Part shown: positions 12,707 through 21,310 of the stretch, piece after piece
How positions within the stretch are numbered: the first letter of the stretch is position 1
Layout of the letters: every line of letters starts with the position of its first letter
Origin: Chloroflexota bacterium
GTDB taxonomy: Bacteria; Chloroflexota; Dormibacteria; CF-121
Assembly: GCA_005889345.1 (NCBI GenBank)
Contig: VBFR01000188.1
Location: 1 to 32,852 of the forward strand
Direction: 5' to 3'
Length of the DNA stretch: 32,852 bases
Program-made: the position numbers and the translations under genes
The notes under the pieces: model-generated
What the model saw: the letters and a program-made list of their open reading frames with translations, nothing else
Database searches by the model: none
What the model was told of the DNA's origin: nothing

Positions 12707-14562
12707 GTGAGGAGCCGGCGGGTCCCGACTTCGCGCGCCTCCTGGAGCACATTCGCGATACTCGTGGCTTCGATTTCAGCGGCTACAAGCGGACGACGCT
12801 GCTACGCCGGGTCAGCAAGCGGATGACGCAAGTCGGCGTCAAGGATTACAGCGATTATGTCGAATATCTAGAGGCGAACCCTGACGAGTTCGCCGCCCTC
12901 TTCAACACCATCCTCATCAATGTGACCAGCTACTTTCGAGATGCCTCAGCCTGGGAATACCTACAACAGGAAATCCTGCCCAGGATTATCGCGAGCAAGG
13001 AGCGCTCCGAGCCGATCCGCGTCTGGTGTGCGGGCGTCGCCTCGGGCGAAGAGGCCTACAGCGTGGCAATGCTGCTCTGCGAGGCACTCGGCGCATCGGA
13101 GTACCGGCAACGCACGAAGATCTACGCCACCGACGTCGACGATGACGCGCTGACCCGGGCGCGCCAGGGCAGATCCCAGGCGCAGGACCTGGCGGAGGTG
13201 CCCTCCGCCCTCAAGGAGAAGTACTTCGAGGCCGAGGGCGATTCGTTCGTCCTCCGCGGCGACCTGCGCCGTTCGATCATCTTTGGCCGGCACGACCTGT
13301 TGCAGGATGCGCCCATCTCACGGATCGATCTGCTGATCTCACGGAACACGCTCATGTACTTCGAATCGGAGGCGCAGGCCAGGATCCTCGCCCGCCTCCA
13401 CTACGCGCTCACCGAAAAGGGCTACCTGTTCCTGGGCAAAGCCGAAATGCTCTTGCGGCGAACCGAGCTCTTCACTCCGGTCGATCTCAAGCATCGGGTC
13501 TTCACCAAAGTTCCGAAGGACACGATCCGGGATCGCCTCGTGGTCCTGGCCCAGGGCGGCAACCTCGATCCGGTCAACCATCCGCCACGTCAGGTTCGCA
13601 TCCGCGAGCTGGTGGCCGACGCGCTGCCGGTGGCGCATCTCGTGGTCGACACCGCCGGGGTTGTCACGTCGGTCAATGAACGCGCGCGCGCCGCGTTTGG
13701 CCTGGCCACCGCCGACATCGGCCGACCGCTCCAGGATCTCGAGATCTCCTACCGGCCCGTCGATCTGCGTTCGATGATCGACGAGGCATACCAACAGCGC
13801 CGGCCGGCGAGCGTGCGCGACCTGGAGCGGCGGGGTTCCAACGGCGAGACCCAGTTTTTCGACGTCGAGGTCGTCCCGCTGCTCGATAAGGGGGTCTCGC
13901 TCGGAGCCAGCATCGCCTTTACCGATGTCAGCGGATACAACCGCATCTATCGCGACCTCGAGCGGTCCAAGCATGACCTGGAGACCGCCTCCGAGGAATT
14001 GCAGTCGACGAACGAGGAGCTCGAGACCACCAACGAGGAACTGCAATCGACCGTGGAAGAGTTGGAAACCACCAACGAGGAGCTTCAATCGAGCAACGAG
14101 GAGCTCGAGACCATGAATGAGGAGCTGGAGTCGACGAACACGGAGTTGCAAACGATCAACAACGAGTTACAGGAGCGCAGCATCCAACTCGACCGCGTCA
14201 ACACGTTCATGGAGCTGATCATGGCCAACCTCCAGCTGGGCGTGGCCGTGCTGGACAAGGACCTGCGGGTCCAGCTCTGGAACCGGCGCGCCGTCGACCT
14301 GTGGGGCCTGCGGGCCGAGGAGACGCTGGGCCAGCCCTTGCTCGGACTCGATATCGGTCTGCCGCTGGCGGAACTGGCGAGCCCAATCAAGAAATGTCTC
14401 AACGGCAGCGACGGCTTCGAGGAAATGATCGTGGAGGCGACCAATCGCCGCGGGAAGCGATTCACGTGCCGCGTTCAATGCACGGCGATGGGCGGACTCG
14501 ACGGGGCTCGGAGTGTAATCCTGCTGATGGAGGCGGTCGAGCCCGAGCTAGCCGGTCGCTGA
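12703..14562 (+). CDS. CheR methyltransferase fused to PAS / signalling helix / PAS
   Basis: A 619-aa multi-domain sensor. Residues 8-275 are a CheR methyltransferase with N-terminal helical part (GYKRTTLLRRVSKRM) and SAM-binding VWCAGVASGEEAYS (107-120), LINVTSYFRD, and ISRNTLMYF. Residues about 300-415 are a PAS domain (HLVVDTAGVVTSVNERARAA). Residues 424-490 form a heptad-repeat signalling helix, and about 495-615 a second PAS domain (GVAVLDKDLRVQLWNRRAVDLW). The layout is that of the large CheB-CheR-PAS-kinase fusions, but the CheB part is a separate upstream gene and the histidine-kinase part is missing. It is coupled to cheB (GTGA) and its 3' end overlaps the convergent second cheB by 15 bp. 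Cytoplasmic; methyl acceptor unknown. An intact stop follows the PAS, so this is not a truncation I can see evidence for. Confidence 0.9.
   Translation: MSEEPAGPDFARLLEHIRDTRGFDFSGYKRTTLLRRVSKRMTQVGVKDYSDYVEYLEANPDEFAALFNTILINVTSYFRDASAWEYLQQEILPRIIASKERSEPIRVWCAGVASGEEAYSVAMLLCEALGASEYRQRTKIYATDVDDDALTRARQGRSQAQDLAEVPSALKEKYFEAEGDSFVLRGDLRRSIIFGRHDLLQDAPISRIDLLISRNTLMYFESEAQARILARLHYALTEKGYLFLGKAEMLLRRTELFTPVDLKHRVFTKVPKDTIRDRLVVLAQGGNLDPVNHPPRQVRIRELVADALPVAHLVVDTAGVVTSVNERARAAFGLATADIGRPLQDLEISYRPVDLRSMIDEAYQQRRPASVRDLERRGSNGETQFFDVEVVPLLDKGVSLGASIAFTDVSGYNRIYRDLERSKHDLETASEELQSTNEELETTNEELQSTVEELETTNEELQSSNEELETMNEELESTNTELQTINNELQERSIQLDRVNTFMELIMANLQLGVAVLDKDLRVQLWNRRAVDLWGLRAEETLGQPLLGLDIGLPLAELASPIKKCLNGSDGFEEMIVEATNRRGKRFTCRVQCTAMGGLDGARSVILLMEAVEPELAGR
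13993..14172 (+). repeat. 21-bp coding repeats for a heptad signalling helix
   Basis: Eight and a half 21-bp units encode EEL(Q/E)(S/T)xN in register: starts at 13993, 14014, 14035, 14056, 14077, 14098, 14119, 14140 and a final partial at 14161. Leucines at one heptad position give a parallel coiled coil linking the two PAS domains. Similar repeats are common in CheB/CheR-PAS hybrids. Copy number could vary by slippage, changing helix length by whole heptads. Confidence 0.9.
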
Positions 14563-15498
14563 GCTGGCGGTCCACGCCAGCAACATCGTTTCCATCCGGG
14601 CGGCATGCTCACCCGCGGCCCTGGCGCGATCCGAGTATCGCGCCGCTCCCGGTTGATCGCCCCGCTTCTCCGCCCTACTGGCCATATGCTTCGCGAGCGA
14701 CGCCTGTTCTCGCAGCGCCCGGACGCCGGCCCAGAGCGAGGCTGCCAGGTGCGATGCGTGCGCTTCCAGCAGGCTCTCCGCCGCATAGGTGTGGCCCGTG
14801 CGGCACCGAAACTCCGGCGACGCGTCGTCGGTGGCCCCCCAGAGGACGCCGTGGCATTCAGGACAGGCGATCCCGCTCGGTATGCCCGGTGCCTCGCGCG
14901 CCCCCGGCATCGCCTGTTCCACACTCGAGGTGGCTTCGGTGTGAGTGACGATCAGACGCGCGATGTCCGCCGCAGACGCCACGTGCTGCGGATGACCGAT
15001 CTCGATCGCGTTGCGAGGCATTTGTGGAAACTGGGCCTCGTCAGGGTCCTGCACGATGGCGGTGCCGCCGTGCTCGCGAATGACCCGCAAGCCGACGCTT
15101 CCGTCGTCCAACGTGCCGGAAAGGATCACGCCGATAACCCCATCCTGGTAAGAACGGGCCGCACTGCAAAACAGCGGATCGATCGCGGGGCGATGTCCGT
15201 TCTCTTTCGGGCCGCCGTTCAGGCCGACGCGTCCGGGCTCGACCAGCAGGTGCAGGTCGGGTGGCGCGACATAGACCCGGCCACACAGAATCGGTTCGCC
15301 GTCGACGGCGACCGCCGAGCGCAGCCTCCCATGCCGGGTGAGGATCTTCGGCAGAAGGCCATCCGCGACCGGCAGGGTGTGGATCGTCACGAAGATCGCC
15401 GAGTCGAGATCGCCGGGAAGATGGGAGACGAGCGCGCTCAATGATTCGATGGCGCCCGCGGACCCGCCGATCACGACAATGTCGCGTGGCTCGGCCAC
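14548..15498 (-). CDS. CheB-type methylesterase with Cys/His C-terminal tail
   Basis: A 316-aa second CheB. Catalytic residues: Ser13 in VIGGSAGAIESL, His40 in FVTIHTLPV, and Asp132 in SGTLDDGSVG. After the esterase domain (1-190) comes an extension with CPECHGVLW (Cys212, Cys215) and FRCRTGHTYAAESLLEAH (Cys232, His236), a probable zinc site, followed by an amphipathic helix (240-310). The SGTLDDGS spelling and this tail are typical of stand-alone 'chemotaxis protein CheB' members found outside chemotaxis operons. GTG start; a TAGAGT box 6 nt upstream suggests a leaderless transcript. Convergent with the CheR-PAS gene, overlapping it by 15 bp. Possibly acts on the same methylated target as the other CheB. 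Confidence 0.88.
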   Translation of the reverse strand: MAEPRDIVVIGGSAGAIESLSALVSHLPGDLDSAIFVTIHTLPVADGLLPKILTRHGRLRSAVAVDGEPILCGRVYVAPPDLHLLVEPGRVGLNGGPKENGHRPAIDPLFCSAARSYQDGVIGVILSGTLDDGSVGLRVIREHGGTAIVQDPDEAQFPQMPRNAIEIGHPQHVASAADIARLIVTHTEATSSVEQAMPGAREAPGIPSGIACPECHGVLWGATDDASPEFRCRTGHTYAAESLLEAHASHLAASLWAGVRALREQASLAKHMASRAEKRGDQPGAARYSDRARAAGEHAARMETMLLAWTASSATG

Positions 15499-15504
15499 GT
15501 TTTT

Positions 15505-15510
15505 ACTCTA
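15505..15510 (-). promoter_or_regulatory. Putative -10 box (TAGAGT) of second cheB
   Basis: On the complement TAGAGT is followed by AAAAAC and the GTG start at 15498. TTGGAT lies 18 bp upstream of it as a weak -35. No Shine-Dalgarno fits between. Confidence 0.45.
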
Positions 15511-15573
15511 GAGGCAGCTCCCGCCGCGATCCAAATCGGCGAAGCGTGGTTTGCAGATTCTTTTGCGGAGAGC

Positions 15574-16326
15574 TCAGGCGTTTTCGTCGTAGGCGCGCTT
15601 CAGCCATCCCAGCGCCTCGTGATCCAGATCGGCCGGGGACGAGAGCGGCACGCGCACCGTCATGCTCCCGTTGCCCACACCCTTGCCCGGCTTGAGCCGT
15701 CCGCTGATGGGCTGGTCGCGGAGCCGGAGTCCGAGGTCGACACGGTTCTTCGTCGTGGCCTGGATGACCGCAAAGGTCCGGCGTTTCGACACCAGCGAAA
15801 CATAGGTCTTGCGGGCCTGGACGACCGCAACCTGACCGATGCCCGGAAGCGCAGCGAGCGTCGCGTCCAGGATTGGCCGCAGCGACGGTCGATCCGCGTA
15901 CTGGCGGCCGATCAGGTCGTTGGCACCCGCTGTCATGAAGTCGGGGTAGCCGAACCGCTCCCAGACGAGCAACATCTGCGCGTACCCCGTCACCCGCTGC
16001 GCCGTCAGCCATTTCCGCAAGGCGGACTCCTTCGCAAATCGCCGGCGCGAAATCACCCGGTTCCAGGCGGCGACATCCTTGCCCGTCGTCCGTTCGAGCA
16101 GCTGCGCGGACCAGTCGCGCATCCCCTGCCAGGTCCGAACCTGTGGCTTGAGAATGGAACGCCGGCGATCGACCTCGGCCTTCAACCGCGTCCAGCTGGA
16201 AAAGCCGTACTCGCGCGCAACCGCGAGCTGCGCGGCGGAGAGGGTCATCGCTTTGGAGCGACGCTGGAGCTCGCGGGCCTGGTGGCGTAGCTGATCGAGA
16301 TTGGGGCGGTCCGGCAACTGGCGCAT
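15574..16326 (-). CDS. DUF4287/DUF5655-like protein with ankyrin-type N-terminus
   Basis: A 250-aa protein in three parts. Residues 5-52 (RPNLDQLRHQARELQRRSKA, LAVAREYGFSSWTRLKAEVD) match the short helical segment that often precedes ankyrin repeats or DUF domains in soil bacteria. Residues about 58-135 (ERTTGKDVAAWNRVI, ESALRKWLTAQRVTGYAQML) resemble DUF4287. Residues 150-245 (RPILDATLAALPGIGQVAVV, ARKTYVSLVSKRRTFAVI, KNRVDLGLRL) resemble DUF5655, a predicted transport- or binding-type fold of unknown role. A good Shine-Dalgarno GGAGG sits 7 nt before the ATG. It is separated from cheB by 75 bp and from the methyltransferase gene by 81 bp, so it is probably its own unit or a loose operon member. 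Domain names are from memory of motifs. Confidence 0.7.
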   Translation of the reverse strand: MRQLPDRPNLDQLRHQARELQRRSKAMTLSAAQLAVAREYGFSSWTRLKAEVDRRRSILKPQVRTWQGMRDWSAQLLERTTGKDVAAWNRVISRRRFAKESALRKWLTAQRVTGYAQMLLVWERFGYPDFMTAGANDLIGRQYADRPSLRPILDATLAALPGIGQVAVVQARKTYVSLVSKRRTFAVIQATTKNRVDLGLRLRDQPISGRLKPGKGVGNGSMTVRVPLSSPADLDHEALGWLKRAYDENA

Positions 16327-16407
16327 GCGTTTTCCTCCGAGCCGGGGTCCGCAGCCAGGCCCTGAAAGAAAACGGCCTGCAACCAGCGCTCGTCTGTGGA
16401 GGTGGAC

Positions 16408-17322
16408 TCAGTCCTGCCCGCGGACCCGGAGGCGTCCTCCAGACGCCGCGGCGATCATACACCGCGTGTGCTCCGGTGAGGTGCCGCAGCAACCGCCGAT
16501 GACCCGGGCGCCAGTCTGGACGAAACGGGTCGCGTAATCGGCCATGTCGGCCGGTCCCGTCTCATACTGCGCCACGTCACCAACCATGCGCGGCAGACCG
16601 GCGTTCGGCTTGATCCACAGGGGGATGCCGCGGTTGACGGCCGCCAGCTCCGCCACAACGCGTTCCATGTCGGCGAGCGACCGGCCGCAGTTGGCGCCGA
16701 TGGCGGCCACACCCAATGGTGCGATCGCCTCGACCATCCGGGTCGGGCTGAGTCCCATCATGGTGCGCGTCCCCTGGTCGAAACTGAACGTGACCGCGAG
16801 CGGCAGCCCGCTGGCGCGTCGAATGCCTTCGATCGCCGCCAGGGCCTCATCGAGCGCAAAGAAGGTTTCCAGCAGAAGCACGTCGACGCCGCCGTCGTCG
16901 AGCGCGGCTGCCTGTTCGCGGTAGGCATCGGCGGCAGCGGCGGCCGTCAGCTCACCGAGCGGTTCCATCAGCATCCCGGTTGGTCCCATCGAGCCGGCGA
17001 CGAGCACGCCGTCGCGCGCCGCCGCCGCCTCTTTTGCCAGCTCGGCGGCTCGGCGATTCAATTCCGTGGCGCGGCCGGCATATCGCGATTCGCGCAATCG
17101 GAGCGAAGTCCCGCCGAAGGTGTCGGTGAGGATGATGTCGGCGCCTGCCTCGACGAAAGCGGCGTGGAGGCCGCGAACCTTGTCCGGCTCGTCGAACACC
17201 CACTCTTCAGGAGCGACGCCGATCGCCATCCCCATCTGCTGATAGTTGGTGGCCGTGGCGCCATCGGCGACGAGGATCTCGCCCGCCTCAAGCCGTTCGA
17301 CGAAGCGTTGTTCGTGGCGCAT
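16408..17322 (-). CDS. Homocysteine S-methyltransferase family protein
   Basis: A 304-aa barrel protein of the Pfam S-methyl-trans family (MetH N-terminal, BHMT, MmuM). The three zinc cysteines are present: Cys212 in GANCGRS and Cys278/Cys279 in GGCCGTSPEH. VADGATATNYQQMG, LTDTFGGTSLRL, GSMGPTGMLMEPLG and LLLETFFALDEAL complete the family pattern. Members transfer a methyl group from betaine, S-methylmethionine or a corrinoid to homocysteine, making methionine. At 304 aa it lacks any cobalamin or folate domain, so the donor cannot be told: a betaine- or S-methylmethionine-type enzyme, or the methyl-acceptor part of a multi-protein system. It has an ATG start without obvious Shine-Dalgarno; TAGTCT 13 nt upstream is a possible -10. 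Confidence 0.85.
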   Translation of the reverse strand: MRHEQRFVERLEAGEILVADGATATNYQQMGMAIGVAPEEWVFDEPDKVRGLHAAFVEAGADIILTDTFGGTSLRLRESRYAGRATELNRRAAELAKEAAAARDGVLVAGSMGPTGMLMEPLGELTAAAAADAYREQAAALDDGGVDVLLLETFFALDEALAAIEGIRRASGLPLAVTFSFDQGTRTMMGLSPTRMVEAIAPLGVAAIGANCGRSLADMERVVAELAAVNRGIPLWIKPNAGLPRMVGDVAQYETGPADMADYATRFVQTGARVIGGCCGTSPEHTRCMIAAASGGRLRVRGQD

Positions 17323-17375
17323 GACAAGGCGGTTAAGACTACAGGCTCGGTACCTCCGGGGCGCATGATGGCCGC

Positions 17376-18185
17376 GTGCCTTGGCTGCGAACCAGCCCGA
17401 TACTGATCGTGGCCGGCGTGGCCGCGGTCGTGGGACTTGGTCTCCTCTTTCTCAAGATGAATCCGGGCTGCTCGGCTGGGGAACGCGCTCCGGCGTGCAC
17501 CCGCGTCCTTTTCATCGGCAACAGCTATACGACGGTCAACGATCTGCCGAGTGTCTTCGCCAGCCTCGCCCGTTCCGGTGGACATCGGGTCGAGTCAACG
17601 AGCGCGGCCGTGGACGGCTGGACCCTTGCCAACCACGCGGACTCACCGGCCACGGCGACCGCGCTCGCCGCGAGACGCTGGGACATCGTCGTGCTCCAGG
17701 AACAGAGCCAGCTTCCGGCGATCGACGAGTTCCGGCAAACCCAGATGTACCCGGCCGCTCGCCGGCTGATCAGCTCGATCCGCAACCAGGGCGCCCGGCC
17801 GCTGTTCTATCTCACCTGGGCACGGCGCGACGGCTGGCCGGAGAACGAACTGCCGGACTACGCGAGCATGCAGTCCGCGATCGACGACGGATACCTGGCA
17901 ATCGCCGCCGATCAGCGGGTGGCAGTCGCGCCCGTCGGCGTCGCCTGGGCCACACTCGTCACCCGCGGAGCGGGGGCGCCGCTCTGGCAACAAGACGGCA
18001 GCCATCCGACCGAATCCGGAACCTATCTCGCCGCCTGTGTCTTTTACGCGACGATCTTTCGGGAGAGTCCCAAGGGGCTGGGGTATCACTCGAGCCTCTC
18101 GGCGGAGATGGCCGCGATCATCCAATCGGTCGCCGCCGAAACGGTCCTGGGGGATCCCGCGAAGTGGCCGTCGCCGTCAGAATAA
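17376..18185 (+). CDS. Membrane-anchored or secreted SGNH-type hydrolase
   Basis: A 269-aa protein with an N-terminal hydrophobic segment (SPILIVAGVAAVVGLGLLFL, residues 7-26) that is a signal peptide or anchor. A Cys follows at position 32 but without a good lipobox. The rest resembles SGNH/GDSL hydrolases: block I is VLFIGNSYT with Ser50, and the C-terminal catalytic pair is DGSHPT with Asp207 and His210. The Asn-Ser-Tyr variant and LQEQSQLP segment suggest the subgroup that acts on unknown esters rather than a classic lipase. The GTG start at 17376 is the first upstream of the hydrophobic segment. Divergent from the methyltransferase gene across 53 bp and convergent with the ADH gene. Substrate not predictable. 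Confidence 0.75.
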   Translation: MPWLRTSPILIVAGVAAVVGLGLLFLKMNPGCSAGERAPACTRVLFIGNSYTTVNDLPSVFASLARSGGHRVESTSAAVDGWTLANHADSPATATALAARRWDIVVLQEQSQLPAIDEFRQTQMYPAARRLISSIRNQGARPLFYLTWARRDGWPENELPDYASMQSAIDDGYLAIAADQRVAVAPVGVAWATLVTRGAGAPLWQQDGSHPTESGTYLAACVFYATIFRESPKGLGYHSSLSAEMAAIIQSVAAETVLGDPAKWPSPSE

Positions 18186-18226
18186 ATCTGGGACACGGAC
18201 ACCAAAGCCAGCCAACGCCTGACGTC

Positions 18227-19306
18227 CTAGTAAATGATCAGCGAGCGGGCGCCCTTCCGGGCGTTCATCTGGGCGAAGGCCTCTGGAGCGTCCTCCAGCC
18301 CGATGCGATTGGTCACCAAATCCTCCGGGCGGATTCGACCGGCCTGGACGTGCTCGAGGAGGCGCGGCAGATCACGAGCGATGTCCGTTGAACCAAAGAA
18401 GCAACCGCCGAGAATCCGGGCAGAATAAAAGATCTCCTGCAGGGGGAATTCCACCGTCTCGTCTTTCGCACCAATGCCGACAGCCGTGGTCCGGCCGCCA
18501 CGGCGTGTGGAGGACCATGCCTGGCGGATCGTGGTCGCGCTGCCGACACACTCGAAGGCGTGGTCGGCTCCCCGGCCACCCGTGCGTTCGCGGACCCGCC
18601 GCACAACCTGCTCGCCGCCGGGGATGAAGTCCGTCGCGCCGTTTAACCGGGCTAGCTCTTCCTTGTCGGCGGCGATGTCCACGCCGATCACCACCTCCGC
18701 CCCAACGAGGCGCGCGCCCTGCAGGACCGACAGCCCAACCCCTCCCGTCCCGAAGACCACCACCGACGCGCCGGCTTGGACCTTCGCCGAGTTCACGACC
18801 GCGCCGATGCCGGTGAGCATGGCGCAACCGAGGAGCGCCGCGCCTTCCAGGTTGATGGTGGGCGGCAAGCCGAGCACGGCCGAGCTGGGCACGATCGTCT
18901 CCTCGCCAAAAGCTGCGGTCCCCAGCCCCGCATAGAGCGGGGTTCCGTCGGCCCGCTGCGCGTAGCGCCGGCGCCAGGCTCTGGCGGTCTCTTCACAGAG
19001 ATAGGGTTCGCGATGCAGACAGAACCAGCAGCGACCGCATGACGGCGACCAGTTCAACAACACGTGATCCCCGCGGCGGACATTGCTGACCTCGGGCCCA
19101 ACCGCGATGACGGTACCGGCGCCCTCGTGGCCAAGGACAGCAGGAACGGGCTGCTCGAGCGTGCCGTTGGCGAGCGAGAGGTCGGAGTGGCAGACGCCGG
19201 CGGCCGCCAGACGGACATGCACCTCGCCCGCGCCCGGCGGGGGGAGATCGATCTCCTCGATCGTCAGCGGCGAGCCGACCGAGGGCAGGACGGCGGCGCG
19301 AGTCAC
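18227..19306 (-). CDS. Zinc-dependent alcohol dehydrogenase (MDR family)
   Basis: A 359-aa medium-chain dehydrogenase. Catalytic zinc ligands Cys39 (GVCHSD) and His60-Glu61 (LGHEGAGTV), and structural zinc cysteines 90, 93, 96 and 104 (CGRCWFCLHREPYLC) are all present. The coenzyme fold has VVFGTGGVGLS. It oxidises an alcohol to an aldehyde or ketone with NAD(P)+ (or a bound cofactor), and resembles the class III / formaldehyde- and aryl-alcohol-type subgroup more than the short ADHs. The GTG at 19306 is chosen; upstream codons in the same frame would overlap the SDR gene. It lies 7 bp after the SDR stop, so the two form an operon. Together with the neighbouring kinase/ACAD genes it could supply or remove a hydroxy group on the acyl substrate. 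Confidence 0.9.
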   Translation of the reverse strand: MTRAAVLPSVGSPLTIEEIDLPPPGAGEVHVRLAAAGVCHSDLSLANGTLEQPVPAVLGHEGAGTVIAVGPEVSNVRRGDHVLLNWSPSCGRCWFCLHREPYLCEETARAWRRRYAQRADGTPLYAGLGTAAFGEETIVPSSAVLGLPPTINLEGAALLGCAMLTGIGAVVNSAKVQAGASVVVFGTGGVGLSVLQGARLVGAEVVIGVDIAADKEELARLNGATDFIPGGEQVVRRVRERTGGRGADHAFECVGSATTIRQAWSSTRRGGRTTAVGIGAKDETVEFPLQEIFYSARILGGCFFGSTDIARDLPRLLEHVQAGRIRPEDLVTNRIGLEDAPEAFAQMNARKGARSLIIY

Positions 19307-19313
19307 GCCCGCG

Positions 19314-20069
19314 TCACTCGCCGCCGTCGATGGGAAGCACTTCGCCGTTGACGTAGGACGCGGCATCCGAGACGAGGAAGGCGATCACGGACGCGACCTC
19401 CTCGGCGGTCGCGAAACGGCCGATCGGGTTGCGCTCGAGAACACGCCGAGCGATCTCCTCGTTTCCCCAAAGGGCGGCGGCGAATTCCGTCTTCACGATG
19501 CTGGGGGCGACCGCGTTGACGCGGATGCCCACAGGCGCCAGCTCGGTGGCGAGCTGCCGGCTCAACATGATGAGCGCCGCCTTGGTCACCCCGTAGGGGC
19601 CAAGCCCAAACTCGGGGCGAAGCCCGGCGATGCTGGCGACGTTGACGATGGCGCCTCCGTGCGCGCGCATCCACGCGTCGACGACCAACCTGGTGAGCAC
19701 CAACGGCCCGCGCAGGTTGACCTCGAAGGTCTTGTCCCAGGCGGACAGCTCGACGTCGAGGGTTGGGCCGAAGTGCGGATTGGTCCCGGCGTTGTTCACG
19801 AGGATGTCGATGCGCCCGAAGCGCGTCATCACGTTGCTGACCAGTCGCTCAGAATCCTCAGGCCGCCCGACGTGCGCGACCATCGCCAGGGCGGCTCCGG
19901 CATGGCGCGCATTGATCCGATCCGCCGCCGCCTCGAGACCCTCGAGTTTCCGGCTGGAAATGACGACGCTGGCTCCCTGGTCCGCCAGCGCGCCGGCGGT
20001 CGCCTCGCCAATGCCGCGGCTCCCGCCTGTCACGATCGCCACGCGATCGGTCAGGTCGAAGTCCGGCAT
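19314..20069 (-). CDS. SDR-family oxidoreductase
   Basis: A 251-aa short-chain dehydrogenase/reductase of classical type. Cofactor motif TGGSRGIG (residues 15-22), VNNAG, active-site Ser in NVASIAG and the YGVTK catalytic pair are all intact; the C-terminus [11 protein letters not shown]-like ([12 protein letters not shown]) is typical of 3-oxoacyl-ACP reductase-like SDRs. Likely reduces or oxidises a hydroxyacyl or keto group with NAD(P)H. Its -10 box TAGTAT lies 6 nt before the ATG, indicating a leaderless transcript divergent from the ACAD gene. It is followed by ADH in the same operon. In the levulinate pathway an SDR acts on 3-hydroxyacyl-CoA; a similar job here is inference. Confidence 0.9.
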   Translation of the reverse strand: MPDFDLTDRVAIVTGGSRGIGEATAGALADQGASVVISSRKLEGLEAAADRINARHAGAALAMVAHVGRPEDSERLVSNVMTRFGRIDILVNNAGTNPHFGPTLDVELSAWDKTFEVNLRGPLVLTRLVVDAWMRAHGGAIVNVASIAGLRPEFGLGPYGVTKAALIMLSRQLATELAPVGIRVNAVAPSIVKTEFAAALWGNEEIARRVLERNPIGRFATAEEVASVIAFLVSDAASYVNGEVLPIDGGE

Positions 20070-20075
20070 TGCCAG

Positions 20076-20082
20076 ATACTAT
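20076..20082. promoter_or_regulatory. Overlapping divergent -10 boxes, SDR and ACAD
   Basis: The heptamer ATACTAT reads TACTAT rightward (20077-20082, 9 nt before the ACAD ATG) and TAGTAT leftward (complement of 20076-20081, 6 nt before the SDR ATG). The intergenic region is only 22 bp, so both -10 boxes sit on the same bases and the -35 regions fall inside the opposite genes. Confidence 0.5.
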
Positions 20083-20091
20083 CCGTTGGGG

Positions 20092-21294
20092 ATGGACTTC
20101 GACCACTCGCCGAGGGTGAAAGCGCTCCAGAAAAAACTCGGCGATTTCATGGCCGAATTCATCTACCCGAACGAGCCAACCTATCGAGACCAGGCCGCGA
20201 CCGAAGACCACTGGCGACCACCGCCGGTGATCGACGAGCTGAAGTCGAAGGCACGGTCTGCGGGGCTATGGAATCTCTTCCTTCCCGAGTCCGACCTTGG
20301 GGCCGGGCTCACCAACATGGAGTACGCCCCACTCTGCGAAATCATGGGCCGCGTCCCGTGGGCCCCCGAGGTCTTCAACTGCTCCGCCCCTGATACCGGG
20401 AACATGGAAATCCTCGACCGGTACGGGACGCCAGAACAGAAGGATCGATGGCTGCGTCCGCTTCTGAATGGAGAGATTCGCTCCGGTTTCGCCATGACCG
20501 AACCTGATGTGGCATCCTCGGACGCGACCAACATCAAGAGCCGCATCATCCGCGAGGGCGACGACCTCGTGATCAACGGCCGGAAATGGTGGACGTCGGG
20601 GGCGATGGACCGACGCTGCCAGCTTTTCATCTTCATGGGCAAGACGGACCCGGAGAATCCGGATCGTCACCGCCAGCAATCGATGGTCCTGGTGCCCCGC
20701 GACACGCCCGGCGTCAGGATCGTGCGGCCGCTACCCGTGTTCGGTTTCGATGACGCTCCCCACGGGCACGGCGAGGTCGACTTTGTCGACGTCCGGGTAC
20801 CGGCCTCCAACATCCTGCTTGGCGAAGGTCGCGGCTTCGAGATCGCCCAGGCTCGCCTGGGCCCCGGCCGCATTCACCACTGCATGCGTCTGATCGGGGT
20901 CGCGGAATTGGCGCTGCAGCTCATGTGCAAACGGGTGACGAACCGGGTGGCGTTTGGCAAGCCTCTCGCCCAGCAGTCAGTGTGGCTCGAGCGAATCGCG
21001 CAGGCGCGCATCTTGATCGACGAGGCCCGCCTCTTGACCCTGAACGCGGCGTACAAGATGGACACCGCCGGCAACAAGGCGGCGCGGGCCGAGATCGCCA
21101 TGATCAAGGTCGCGGCGCCGAACATGCTCTGCACGGTTCTCGACTGGGCGATCCAGGCGCACGGCGCGGCCGGCGTCTCCGAGGATTTTCCGCTCGCGCA
21201 TGCCTATGCCTACGCGCGCACCGTCCGGATCGTCGACGGGCCGGACGAGGTGCATCTCAATCAGATCGGCCGGCTCGAGCTTGGCAAGTACTGA
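20092..21294 (+). CDS. Acyl-CoA dehydrogenase, ACAD10/11 type
   Basis: A 400-aa flavoprotein of the acyl-CoA dehydrogenase fold. [16 protein letters not shown] and KWWTSGAMD are FAD/substrate motifs. The C-terminal [17 protein letters not shown] (383-388 GPDEVH) is the ACAD10/ACAD11/LvaC spelling, where Asp-Glu replaces the usual catalytic Glu segment. Enzymes of this branch eliminate phosphate from 4-phosphoacyl-CoA rather than simply dehydrogenating. In mammals the ACAD is fused to an APH-type kinase; here the kinase is a separate gene two positions downstream. The ATG at 20092 is the first start after a short 22-bp divergent promoter region; longer reading would run into the SDR gene. Followed after 16 bp by a histidine phosphatase. 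Function assigned from motif and context, not assay. Confidence 0.88.
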   Translation: MDFDHSPRVKALQKKLGDFMAEFIYPNEPTYRDQAATEDHWRPPPVIDELKSKARSAGLWNLFLPESDLGAGLTNMEYAPLCEIMGRVPWAPEVFNCSAPDTGNMEILDRYGTPEQKDRWLRPLLNGEIRSGFAMTEPDVASSDATNIKSRIIREGDDLVINGRKWWTSGAMDRRCQLFIFMGKTDPENPDRHRQQSMVLVPRDTPGVRIVRPLPVFGFDDAPHGHGEVDFVDVRVPASNILLGEGRGFEIAQARLGPGRIHHCMRLIGVAELALQLMCKRVTNRVAFGKPLAQQSVWLERIAQARILIDEARLLTLNAAYKMDTAGNKAARAEIAMIKVAAPNMLCTVLDWAIQAHGAAGVSEDFPLAHAYAYARTVRIVDGPDEVHLNQIGRLELGKY

Positions 21295-21310
21295 CGACAT
21301 CGTCGGCGCG

